A stretch of DNA of 64,000 nucleotides, taken from Corynebacterium auriscanis (GTDB lineage: Bacteria; Actinomycetota; Actinomycetes; Mycobacteriales; Mycobacteriaceae). This document shows, in pieces, positions 18,012 to 26,214 of this stretch (position 1 is the first letter of the stretch; each line of letters begins with the position of its first letter). The notes beneath the pieces were generated by a model that was not told where the DNA came from, made no database searches, and saw only the letters and a program-made list of their open reading frames with translations. Where the stretch lies: positions 2,276,572 to 2,340,571 of the forward strand of contig NZ_CP047046.1 in the NCBI RefSeq assembly GCF_030408435.1. Reading direction: 5' to 3'. Made by a program: the position numbers and the translations under genes.

Positions 18012-20600
18012 CTAGCGCTCTCGCGCCTCCTCCAGCGCATCCTCCCGGGCCATATCAATCGCGGTAGCCCGCAATTCCTCTCGACGGCGATGCTCACGGG
18101 CCAACTGCAATCGGGCGATCCAACCTTCCCAGCGGTGAGTTTGGCTGAGTGACGAACGGGAAAAGTTCCGATGCAGAATCCGCGCGCTGCGGAACTCAAT
18201 CAGCGTGGAACTCAGCAGCATCAACACTGTCGCCAACATCGGGTTGAGGAATCCCAGGAGCGCCAATAGGACGGCCACCGCGTTGTAGCCCCAACTCAGC
18301 CACACATTCCAATCCACTGTGCGGCGAACGTGGCGGGCAAAATTCACGGTTTCGGGAATGGCCATGACATCATCGCGCAGCATCACTACGTCTGCAACAC
18401 CCACTGCCTTGTCGATCTGATCCGCTGCCCCCAGCAGGATTCCCACATCGGCCACGCGCAATGCACCGCGGATGTCATTATCGCCCACCATCGCCACGCG
18501 CGCCCCTTGCGCGTGTACCCCGCGAACCGTCGCCTCCTTACGATTGGGGGCAATGCCAGCGAGCACCGTGGAAATCCGCATGGAATCTGCCACCCGACGG
18601 GCCACGGGATACGGGTCACGCGAGAGCATGAACGTTTCTAAGTCCATGCCCTCCAATTCGTCGATGGCTTCGGCCGCATCGGGCTTGAAATCGTCGATCA
18701 CATTGATCACACCGCGATCGCGGCCCCGCCAGGAGATCACCACAGGCGAACCCCCGTCGACCAGCGCGTGGGCCAGCTTGGGATTGTGAACTTGCCCCAC
18801 ATCGCGCGGCCGCCACAACCGGGCTTCGATATGACGGCTGTCCCCATCCATTGGAATCACGACGGTGCCGATGAAGGTGCCATCGTCGGTCACCTTCACA
18901 TCACCGGTATCCAGCCACTGTGGCACGGTCCCGTCACCGCTGCTGGCATCGCGGGCTTCGCGGTCTGCTCGCACGATCGCTTTCGATAGACCGTGGTCTG
19001 ACTCCATGGATAGCGACGCCGCCACGCGCAACAACAACTCCGGGTTTTCTCCGTCTGCTGCCGTCACCGACTTCACTCTCATGGGGCCGGTGGTGAGGGT
19101 GCCCACCCGGTTGAAGATGATCGAATCCACGTCCGCCAAGCGGTGCAGTGTGGAGGTATCGCGCAGCAGCGTGCCTTGCGTGGCGGAGCGCCACAGGCCC
19201 AAGCGCAGCGCCAATGGTGCCGACAGAGCTAACGCCACCGGGGCCACACAGGCCAGAGCCGAAAGGGAGGTGGCCATGGCCGCATCCCACGACCCGACGA
19301 ATCCCCACCAGATGAAGAAGTTGATGACCGCGATGCCCACCGTCCACGGCACCAACAAACTGGCAGTGCGGTTGGTGAGGTGCGCAATGCGGTTCTCGTC
19401 GCGCACGGCAGAGACGACCCAGCGTTGCATCGCAGCTAGGCGGGTTTGGGAACCCGTGGTGAGCGCGCGGATCTTCAGTTCATTGCCCAGGTTGCGGCCA
19501 CCGGCGAACACCCGGTCTCCCACCGATACTTCCACCGTACGGTGCAATCCACCTACGGGGCCCAAATCAACCACGGATTTGCCGCTGATGACTTCGCCGT
19601 CGCTGGGGAATACGGAACCGCCCGGCATGATCATGTCATCCCCCACGCGGATTTCCGTGGAACTGATTTGCTTACGGCAGGTTTTACCTTGCCGGTTTTT
19701 GCGAACCACGGTGAGTTCCTCGATGGCGGGCAAGCTGAGCACACTCAGAATGGTCTTGCTGCGCAGGTGCGCGCGCCGTGAGAGCAATCGTCCGAACAGC
19801 AAGAGGATCGTTACACCGCACGACACGTCGAGGAATAGCGAGCCGTTAATGTTTGGGTCCGACCAGCTACCGGCTAACAGGATCTGACGGCTGCGCCACG
19901 ACGGATCGCCCACGTCGGTGAACAGAACCATGAGCGCCGAGTACACGAACGCGATCAAAATGGCCAAAGAGCTGGCCCCATCCAACGCTGACATCCTACG
20001 GCGCAGCCCTCCCACCACAGCGCGGTGAAAAGGCCAGGCGCACCACGACATCACGGGGGCGGCGAGACCCAAGCACACCCACTGCCAGTAATCGAACTGC
20101 AGCCCGGGGAAAAGCTGCAGGATGACCACCGGCAAACCAAAAAGCACAGCTATGGCGAGCCGCGCCCGGGTGATGAGGTCGCGAGCTGTGTGCAGGCCCT
20201 CGGTGGAATCCAATCCAGAGCGTTCGTGGCTTGCTTCGTGGGCGTCGTTCCGCTTGCGGTGTTCAGCCAACCAAGCCCGTTGCGCAGCATGGACATTTCT
20301 TCGAATATGACGCCGCGTATGCGCCACCGCAGCGTGTGTGGAACGCCGGCGCAGTGACCGCTCGGTTTGCTGGGCCTGGATTCCGCACGTGTTAATGGTA
20401 GAGATAATGGTCTCCACATCCACATCAGGACCAGCGGAAACCCACGCGGTACCCGTGGAATAAATAACCACAGCCTCCACGTTGTCCATGCGGTTGAGCT
20501 CACGTTCCAACTGGGTAGCGTGAATAGCGGATTCTACGTCGTCGAGTTTGAAGGCAAAGCTGGTTTGGCCCAGCACATCGTTGGGACTATTAACCGCCAT
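18012..20600 (-). CDS. P-type ATPase homologue with all catalytic motifs altered (probable pseudoenzyme)
   Basis: This 862-residue protein has the layout of heavy-metal (P1B) ATPases: an N-terminal HMA-like domain, about eight helices, and A, P and N domains. The key residues are changed. The HMA domain has no CxxC. The membrane CPC is APV (about 453-455). The phosphorylation motif DKTGT reads NRVGT (Asn497 for Asp). TGE in the A domain and TGD are missing, the N-domain HP is HG, and GDGxNDxP is GDNDIRG. YN in helix 7 and SS in helix 8 remain. The frame is intact over 2.6 kb with no internal stop, so it looks maintained. ATP-driven transport is unlikely; a sensing or scaffold role in heme or metal handling is my inference. 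TTG 20615 is an alternative start. Confidence 0.85.
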   Translation of the reverse strand: MAVNSPNDVLGQTSFAFKLDDVESAIHATQLERELNRMDNVEAVVIYSTGTAWVSAGPDVDVETIISTINTCGIQAQQTERSLRRRSTHAAVAHTRRHIRRNVHAAQRAWLAEHRKRNDAHEASHERSGLDSTEGLHTARDLITRARLAIAVLFGLPVVILQLFPGLQFDYWQWVCLGLAAPVMSWCAWPFHRAVVGGLRRRMSALDGASSLAILIAFVYSALMVLFTDVGDPSWRSRQILLAGSWSDPNINGSLFLDVSCGVTILLLFGRLLSRRAHLRSKTILSVLSLPAIEELTVVRKNRQGKTCRKQISSTEIRVGDDMIMPGGSVFPSDGEVISGKSVVDLGPVGGLHRTVEVSVGDRVFAGGRNLGNELKIRALTTGSQTRLAAMQRWVVSAVRDENRIAHLTNRTASLLVPWTVGIAVINFFIWWGFVGSWDAAMATSLSALACVAPVALALSAPLALRLGLWRSATQGTLLRDTSTLHRLADVDSIIFNRVGTLTTGPMRVKSVTAADGENPELLLRVAASLSMESDHGLSKAIVRADREARDASSGDGTVPQWLDTGDVKVTDDGTFIGTVVIPMDGDSRHIEARLWRPRDVGQVHNPKLAHALVDGGSPVVISWRGRDRGVINVIDDFKPDAAEAIDELEGMDLETFMLSRDPYPVARRVADSMRISTVLAGIAPNRKEATVRGVHAQGARVAMVGDNDIRGALRVADVGILLGAADQIDKAVGVADVVMLRDDVMAIPETVNFARHVRRTVDWNVWLSWGYNAVAVLLALLGFLNPMLATVLMLLSSTLIEFRSARILHRNFSRSSLSQTHRWEGWIARLQLAREHRRREELRATAIDMAREDALEEARER

Positions 20601-20723
20601 AGCGCGTGACCGCAATCCTTCCTAACACGTGAGAACCCCCGTGACTATCCCGCCCCGGGGTTGGACGACAAGTTAAAACGTCAGTGTATCGCTCATCCCA
20701 GATACGTAGAGCGCTGCAACGAA

Positions 20724-21266
20724 TTAGCCACGTATCTCATCTCCGGGCAGAGTGCCGTCCCCTTCGACGGGCGTATCCAGGCGATGCCCGGCGTCGAAAT
20801 ACGGATCGGCCGCGGGACGGTAGGCCAGCAGCAAGCCGATAGCCAGCAGCAAGGCCAACAACGCGTTGCCTATAGCCGTGAACCCGAAAACCCAACCGGC
20901 CAGCATGAAAAACATTCCCACGGCAGCGATGTAGGTCACACCGCGACGCGCGCCACGGTAGCCATCGCGCACCCGCGGCGACAACAGCGCGATACCCAAA
21001 CCGCTCACAGCGGTGACTCCACCGAGAATACGTACGTTATTCGCGACCGACTGCATACGCTCGGCTTCCTCTGGTGACGTGGGACTTTGATCCCATGAGG
21101 CGGCGAGCTGGAACCCGCCCACCACGATCATGATCACCCCCGTAGCCAGCAGCAGAGCGAACGCTGCGATGGTGGACCGAGGGGTGGGATCACCGGGTTT
21201 CCAGTGCTCTACACGGCGATTGCGATCGTCGCTGGCGCTGGCCATGGTGGGAAACATGCTGGGCAC
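20724..21266 (-). CDS. Four-helix membrane protein of the hem cluster, unknown function
   Basis: This protein of about 180 residues has four hydrophobic helices (about 32-58, 75-95, 107-126 and 130-150) and polar ends. I do not recognise a family. It lies between hemB and hemL with another membrane protein upstream; mycobacteria also have small membrane genes immediately after hemB. The start is uncertain. GTG 21266 is closest to a GAGGAAAG stretch, overlaps the end of the preceding gene by one codon region, and was kept; ATG 21257 and ATG 21245 are alternatives. No ligand-binding motif is seen. Confidence 0.7.
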   Translation of the reverse strand: MPSMFPTMASASDDRNRRVEHWKPGDPTPRSTIAAFALLLATGVIMIVVGGFQLAASWDQSPTSPEEAERMQSVANNVRILGGVTAVSGLGIALLSPRVRDGYRGARRGVTYIAAVGMFFMLAGWVFGFTAIGNALLALLLAIGLLLAYRPAADPYFDAGHRLDTPVEGDGTLPGDEIRG

Positions 21267-21274
21267 GGCAAAGC

Positions 21275-22066
21275 CTACTTTCCTCGAGAGTTAACGCTGG
21301 GCTTATCCGACTTAGATGATTTCTCTGGCTTGTCTTTGGCCTTGGCCCGGTTGTTGTTCTTAGCCCGCTCGCGATTCTTGCGGTCCTCGCGTTGCTTCTT
21401 TTCTAAAGCGTCAGCATATTGCCTCAGCTCCTCCGACGTAGGCCAACCCAGCCACGTTCCGTTGCCCGGGCGTGAGAAGAAATACACACCCACGATCGCA
21501 ACCACCCCAGACAGGATGGTGAGGATGCCCGAGATAACCACAAATCCCAACGGCAGGGTTTCTGGCGCCTTCGAGAACAAGAGGAGCAGCGCGTTGATAG
21601 CCAAATAGAACGAGCCCACGTTGAGGAACATGCGGGAGTAATTCCCACCGCGCCCAGCACGCCACGTCAAAAACGCGCACAGGGCCGCTGCCAGCACAGT
21701 GATGGCTGTCATAGACAAGTTCAACATCCCCACCATGGAATCCATCGAGAGGTTGTTTTTCTCCATCACGTCCTTGGCGAACGCGTCGTCTTTCAACTGC
21801 TGGGCAACCTGTCCGCGCAGGGCCCGGTCGTCGGTGAGGTTGCCAACGAATTGCACTACGCCGTCCAACACTTGCATGGCGCTCACACTCAGCCATGCCC
21901 ACACACCAAAACGCACGTCCTCGGGCGCGCCTTTAAGGCTGGGGGCCAATCCATCGGGTCGGCCGACCTTGGGGGGTTTGGGCATGTCACCGCGCGCGCC
22001 ACCGGGATTGTTCTGTGGCGCTGGCTGCGGAGCGTGGGGGTTTTGCGGGAATCTATTAGCATTCAT
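21275..22066 (-). CDS. Four-helix membrane protein with Pro-rich N-terminus and Lys-rich tail
   Basis: This 263-residue protein has a disordered Pro/Asn-rich N-terminus (residues 1-45) and a first helix (about 53-74). A charged extracytoplasmic-looking loop (about 75-105) and three further helices (about 112-130, 142-160 and 166-190) follow. The tail is strongly basic (DRKNRERAKNNNRAKAKDKP, about 225-250). It starts 13 bp after hemB and is probably co-transcribed with it. The family is not recognised. A membrane partner of heme synthesis, or simple genomic linkage, are both possible. Confidence 0.75.
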   Translation of the reverse strand: MNANRFPQNPHAPQPAPQNNPGGARGDMPKPPKVGRPDGLAPSLKGAPEDVRFGVWAWLSVSAMQVLDGVVQFVGNLTDDRALRGQVAQQLKDDAFAKDVMEKNNLSMDSMVGMLNLSMTAITVLAAALCAFLTWRAGRGGNYSRMFLNVGSFYLAINALLLLFSKAPETLPLGFVVISGILTILSGVVAIVGVYFFSRPGNGTWLGWPTSEELRQYADALEKKQREDRKNRERAKNNNRAKAKDKPEKSSKSDKPSVNSRGK

Positions 22067-22079
22067 ACCGTTGCTAAGC

Positions 22080-23099
22080 TTACTGGTTTAAGCGCTGCGC
22101 AGCCCACGTTGCCCAATACGTCAGGATGATATCGGCACCGGCACGGCGCAATCCGTACAAGCTCTCCATGATCGCCGGTTCCTTGTCGATCCATCCGCGC
22201 TCTGCAGCAGCGGAGATCATGGCGTATTCCCCGGAGACTTGGTAGGCGGCGACAGGCACGGGCGACATGTTAGCAACCTCGCGCAAAACATCCAGGTACG
22301 GCATGCCAGGTTTCACCATCACCATGTCTGCACCCTCATCGATATCCAGTTGGGTTTCCAAGATGGATTCGCGCAGGTTACGACAATCCTGTTGATAGGT
22401 GCGCCGGTCGCCTTTCAGGGAAGATCCTACGGCTTCGCGGAAAGGCCCATAAAACGCGCTCGCGTACTTCGCCGAGTACGCCATGATAGCCACGTCCTTA
22501 TGCCCCGCTGCATCCAATGCCTCGCGGATAACCCGAACTTGGCCATCCATCATTCCACTGGGGCTCACAATGTGCGCCCCCGCATGTGCTTGGGCCACGG
22601 CCATCTCGGCGTAGGCCTGCAGCGTGGCGTCGTTATCCACAACAACATCACCCCGTGAATCGGCTGCCAGCACACCGCAGTGGCCATGATCCGTGAATTC
22701 ATCCAAGCAGGTATCGGCCATCACCAAAATGTCATCGCCGAAACGATCCCGGACCGCCTGCAATGCCCGGTTGAGCACCCCATCTTCCCGAGCCCCCACA
22801 GAACCGGTCGCATCCTTATCCGCATCCAATGGCACACCAAATAGGTCGATGGAACCCACGCCTGCCTCGATCGCTTCCTCCACCGCCCGCAGCAGGGAAT
22901 CGGTTGTATGCTGCACCACCCCGGGCAAAGACGAAATCGGTTTCGGCTCATCAATGCCATCGGCGATGAATGCGGGCAGGACGAAGCGGTTGGGGTTCAG
23001 GTCCGTTTCCGCAGTGAAATTGCGCATCACCGGTGAGGTGCGCAGACGGCGGGGCCGGCGAACCGGCAGTGCGTTGAAAGCATTCTGAGCGTCAGACAT
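22080..23099 (-). CDS. hemB: HemB, delta-aminolevulinic acid dehydratase (porphobilinogen synthase)
   Basis: The enzyme condenses two 5-aminolevulinate molecules into porphobilinogen. It has 339 residues. The two Schiff-base lysines are visible in YSAKYASAFYGP and MVKPGMPYLD. The metal site reads TCLDEFTDHGHCG: the first and last Cys of the zinc-type CxCx(n)C motif are present but the middle one is Asp. This is a hybrid between zinc- and magnesium-type sites. It is preceded by hemD (86 bp) and followed 13 bp later by a membrane protein gene. Confidence 0.95.
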   Translation of the reverse strand: MSDAQNAFNALPVRRPRRLRTSPVMRNFTAETDLNPNRFVLPAFIADGIDEPKPISSLPGVVQHTTDSLLRAVEEAIEAGVGSIDLFGVPLDADKDATGSVGAREDGVLNRALQAVRDRFGDDILVMADTCLDEFTDHGHCGVLAADSRGDVVVDNDATLQAYAEMAVAQAHAGAHIVSPSGMMDGQVRVIREALDAAGHKDVAIMAYSAKYASAFYGPFREAVGSSLKGDRRTYQQDCRNLRESILETQLDIDEGADMVMVKPGMPYLDVLREVANMSPVPVAAYQVSGEYAMISAAAERGWIDKEPAIMESLYGLRRAGADIILTYWATWAAQRLNQ

Positions 23100-23185
23100 G
23101 CCCCCGATGCTACGCCACTGCCACGACAGCCCCCCCCCATTGTCCCCTGGGTCCCTTTGCCGCCCTGTCGCAGGCGGACTCGGGC

Positions 23186-24985
23186 TTAGCTGTTGGCCTT
23201 TTTACGTCGACGCCGCCTCTTTCGCGGAGGTGGCAGCTGACCCTTCGCGCGCAGATCTGCGACGTGTTCCGCTAGAGCATCCACGAGTTCGGGCACCCCG
23301 GCGGCCTCGGGCATCACATCCACACGCAACCCATGTTCGCGCGCTGTCTGGGCTGCCATGGGCCCAATGCACGCGATAATGGTGCGTGCATGGGGTTTGC
23401 CCGCGATACCGACCAAGTTCTTCACTGTCGACGAAGACGTGAAGCACACTGCGTCGAAACCGCCGGTCTTTATCATGTCGCGGATCTCCGGGCTGGGGGG
23501 CGCCGCGCGTACCGTGCGGTAGGCAACCACATCTTCTACGTCCCAACCTAGGTCGATCAGGCCATCGACCAAGACATCCGTGGCAATATCCGCCCGCGGC
23601 AGCAATACTTTGTCCACCATGTCCACATCGGGATCGTAAGCAGGGAATACATCCACCAACCCGGAGGCATTGCGCGCGTTATCTTTCGGCAACAGTTCCG
23701 GGATGATACCCAAGTCCAGCACGGATTGTGCAGTCTTGGGACCCACCGCGGCCACGCGGACCCCGGCCAGTGCCCGCGCGTCAAGGCCGAATTCCTGCAG
23801 TTTTGCCCACGTGGCTTTCACCGCATTCACGCTGGTGAATACCACCCAGAGGTAGTGCCCATCCACGATGCCCTTGATGGCGCGCTCCATCTGCACGGGC
23901 GAGCGCGGTGGCTCCACCGAAATCGTGGGCACCTCCACAGGAATGGCGCCGTGGGAGGCAAGGCGCGCGCTCATGGGTCCAGCCTGGTTCTTGGCGCGGG
24001 GCACCAGCACCGTCCAGCCGTATAGCGCGCGGTTTTCCCACCACGAATACTTCGAGCGGTTGCCCACTTCACTGCCGATGGTCACGATCAATTCCGCGGG
24101 CAGCTCACCTTCCCGAGCAGCCGGGCCCGAAGCCGCGGCAATGGACTTGAGCGTATCCAGTGTGACATCGTAACTGCGCTGTCGGCGAGTGGTGCCGTGC
24201 AAGGTCACCGTCGCGGGCGTGGATCCAGCTATACCCCGGGCTTTTAGTTCCGAGGCTATTCCCATGAGGTCGCTAGGGGACGCAGTGAGAATCAATGGCA
24301 GGCCAGCGCCGGCCAACTGATCCCAATCGGCGCCTCCGCGCACATCGGCGGTCGTCACGTCCGGGCCCACTCGAATACCGGTGAACGCTGGCACTGCGAC
24401 TGACCCGGTCATGCCCGGCACTACCTGGAATTCCACTCCGAGGTTCTCTACCTCCTGCAATTCCAGCAACACCCCGGGCGTGCTCAGCGGGTTGCCCGCT
24501 ACCAAGCGGATGACATCATTACCCGCCTTGGCACACGCGACCATTTGCTGGGCGATGACAGCCGGGTCGGCAGGTGCCATGACATCCGAGGCCTCGGAGG
24601 TCTCTGCGGTGTCGGAGGTCTCTGCGGTGTCGGGAACGTCTTCGTCTTCCCCGTCGCTTGCCACTCCGGGTGCGGCAAACACGACCTCCGCGGCCGTGGG
24701 CGGTTCCGGGCGTGGAGGACGGCGCCGCGCACCGGCCTCGCGAGCTGCGGCAATGCGCTGTTCCCACTCTTTTTCCGCAGCATCCAACTTGTGCTGTGGC
24801 ACGGGCACCTTGGCCGCAATGAGGGACTGCACTCCCGTGAGAACGGCTGGGTCCACCCAGGCGTATGCGGTGTGCTCAATAACCTCGCGCGCGCGGACGG
24901 TCAGCAATTCCGGGTTACCTGGGCCGGCACCTACGAAGAGCACGCGGCCCTGCTGACCCACAGGGTCCAATCCGGAAACAGTCAT
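23186..24985 (-). CDS. hemD: Fused uroporphyrinogen-III C-methyltransferase / uroporphyrinogen-III synthase (HemD)
   Basis: This 599-residue bifunctional protein is typical of actinobacteria. The N-terminal methyltransferase (SUMT, about 10-300) shows GAGPGNPELLTVRAREVI and VPGMTGSVAVPAF. The C-terminal HemD domain (about 320-580) closes hydroxymethylbilane to uroporphyrinogen III; FTSVNAVKA and CFTSSSTVKN are its paired loops. The SUMT part carries an acidic, Pro/Ala-rich insertion (about 80-155) with an 18-bp DNA tandem repeat encoding DTAETS-like units. The tail is poly-basic. The start ATG 24985 is directly before MTVSGLDPVG; an upstream open frame is rejected. It links heme with siroheme or cobalamin supply. 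Confidence 0.92.
   Translation of the reverse strand: MTVSGLDPVGQQGRVLFVGAGPGNPELLTVRAREVIEHTAYAWVDPAVLTGVQSLIAAKVPVPQHKLDAAEKEWEQRIAAAREAGARRRPPRPEPPTAAEVVFAAPGVASDGEDEDVPDTAETSDTAETSEASDVMAPADPAVIAQQMVACAKAGNDVIRLVAGNPLSTPGVLLELQEVENLGVEFQVVPGMTGSVAVPAFTGIRVGPDVTTADVRGGADWDQLAGAGLPLILTASPSDLMGIASELKARGIAGSTPATVTLHGTTRRQRSYDVTLDTLKSIAAASGPAAREGELPAELIVTIGSEVGNRSKYSWWENRALYGWTVLVPRAKNQAGPMSARLASHGAIPVEVPTISVEPPRSPVQMERAIKGIVDGHYLWVVFTSVNAVKATWAKLQEFGLDARALAGVRVAAVGPKTAQSVLDLGIIPELLPKDNARNASGLVDVFPAYDPDVDMVDKVLLPRADIATDVLVDGLIDLGWDVEDVVAYRTVRAAPPSPEIRDMIKTGGFDAVCFTSSSTVKNLVGIAGKPHARTIIACIGPMAAQTAREHGLRVDVMPEAAGVPELVDALAEHVADLRAKGQLPPPRKRRRRRKKANS
24596..24631. repeat. 18-bp tandem duplication inside hemD
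   Basis: Two exact copies of GGAGGTCTCTGCGGTGTC (24596-24613, 24614-24631) encode repeated Ser-Asp-Thr-Ala-Glu-Thr units in the acidic linker of the methyltransferase domain. Confidence 0.9.
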
Positions 24986-25074
24986 GTCGTATGGCTTTCT
25001 ATTTTCGCTGCTCGTGCTGGATGCACGAGAGTATCTACAAGCTGAGCGGCGGCCGGCTAACCATTCTTTTTTGG

Positions 25075-25094
25075 TTCCGACGCCACCCCGTGCC
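25075..25094 (+). repeat. Dispersed motif copy in the hemC-hemD intergenic region
   Basis: This is the same 20 bases as at 4236-4255, here in the 176-bp non-coding gap 24986-25161, after CTTTTTTGG. A partial second unit, GCCACCCCG, follows at once (25091-25099). I see nothing else recognisable in this gap. Confidence 0.8.
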
Positions 25095-25161
25095 ACCCCG
25101 CCTGCATTACTGAGTGGGGCGCTGGGGATTGTGAAAGAAGTCTTTAAGTGCTTATGAAGAG

Positions 25162-26211
25162 CTATCTGGCTTCTGCTACTAACGCGCTAGCACCGGCATC
25201 TAACAGTGCTGAGCCCAGTGAGCTGCCGGCTTCGAAGGCGCGTTTCAGATAATGATCGCGTTGTTCGAGCGACGGTTTCTCTCGGCCTAGGCCCGCATCG
25301 AATGTCACCTTCACACTATCCACTAGCTGTTTGCTTCCGTCCATTCCGAACACGCCGGCAAAAACGGTGAGCTCGGAATAGTCGCTACCCGACCATTCGG
25401 AGTGGGCGGCAACGGGGGCGGAACACCCAGCTTCGAGGGTGGCCAGCACCGCGCGTTCAGCGGCAGCCATAACGTGGCTGGGGAGGTGTTCCAGTGGCAG
25501 CACGGCTTGCCAGGCTTCTTCATCGTCGGCGCGAACCTCTACGGCCAACGCGCCTTGTGCCGGAGCTGGCATGAGCACGTGCGGATCCAGCGACTCCGCT
25601 GCGCGGTCTAACTGCCCCACGCGCTCCAGCCCAGCACGGGCAAGGATGACGGCATCGAGGTCGTTACCCACGCGCCCCATGCGGCTGTCGATATTGCCTC
25701 GCAGAGGCAGGATATCTAGATCGGGACGAACTGCGCGCAACTGCGAAACCCGCCGGGGCGCACTGGTTCCGACCTTCGCGCCTTCGGGCAGATCTCCCAG
25801 CTCCTTGTTATCCACGCTGACCAGAACCTCGCGTGGGTCCACGCGCTTGGGAACGACAATGCGGAAGCGCTTGTCCGGTGCGGTGGGAAGGTCCTTGAAC
25901 GAGTGGACCGCTACGTCACATTCTTTGGCTGCCAATGCGTTGCGGAGTGTTTCGGTGAACACCCCCACACCGATTTGAGCAACGGGAATCTGCGAGGCCT
26001 GGGAAGCGTCACCCGGGGTGTGCACGATATGCAATTGTGCTTCCCACCCTTGGGCAGTGATCCCGGCTTGGACGTGGCCAGATTGGGTGGTGGCCAGCTG
26101 CGACCGGCGAGTGCCGATCAGCAGTGTGCGCTGGCCGGAGAGCTGGGACGCTGCCTGTTCGGTCACCGCGTTATTCTCCGAATCCGCGAGCGGGTTGTTG
26201 TTCTGTGACAA
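25162..26211 (-). CDS. hemC: HemC, porphobilinogen deaminase (hydroxymethylbilane synthase)
   Basis: This enzyme polymerises four porphobilinogens into hydroxymethylbilane. It has 349 residues, with an extra polar N-terminus of about 25 residues before the family start [15 protein letters not shown]. The cofactor cysteine is in [13 protein letters not shown] (about 260). The Arg-rich catalytic region [17 protein letters not shown] is near 148. The start appears to be TTG 26211, three bases after the hemA stop codon, implying coupling. It is the second gene of the hemA-hemC pair; hemD follows after 176 bp. Confidence 0.94.
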   Translation of the reverse strand: MSQNNNPLADSENNAVTEQAASQLSGQRTLLIGTRRSQLATTQSGHVQAGITAQGWEAQLHIVHTPGDASQASQIPVAQIGVGVFTETLRNALAAKECDVAVHSFKDLPTAPDKRFRIVVPKRVDPREVLVSVDNKELGDLPEGAKVGTSAPRRVSQLRAVRPDLDILPLRGNIDSRMGRVGNDLDAVILARAGLERVGQLDRAAESLDPHVLMPAPAQGALAVEVRADDEEAWQAVLPLEHLPSHVMAAAERAVLATLEAGCSAPVAAHSEWSGSDYSELTVFAGVFGMDGSKQLVDSVKVTFDAGLGREKPSLEQRDHYLKRAFEAGSSLGSALLDAGASALVAEAR

Positions 26212-26214
26212 TGT

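Noticed and set aside
20025-20357. Open frame opposite the P-type ATPase homologue
   Set aside because: It has no SD, lies wholly inside a gene with intact domain structure on the other strand, and shows no protein-family motif.
18012-20615. Ordinary copper/heavy-metal exporter
   Set aside because: The catalytic Asp, CPC, TGE and HP motifs and the CxxC of the HMA domain are all absent, so an active exporter call is not justified.
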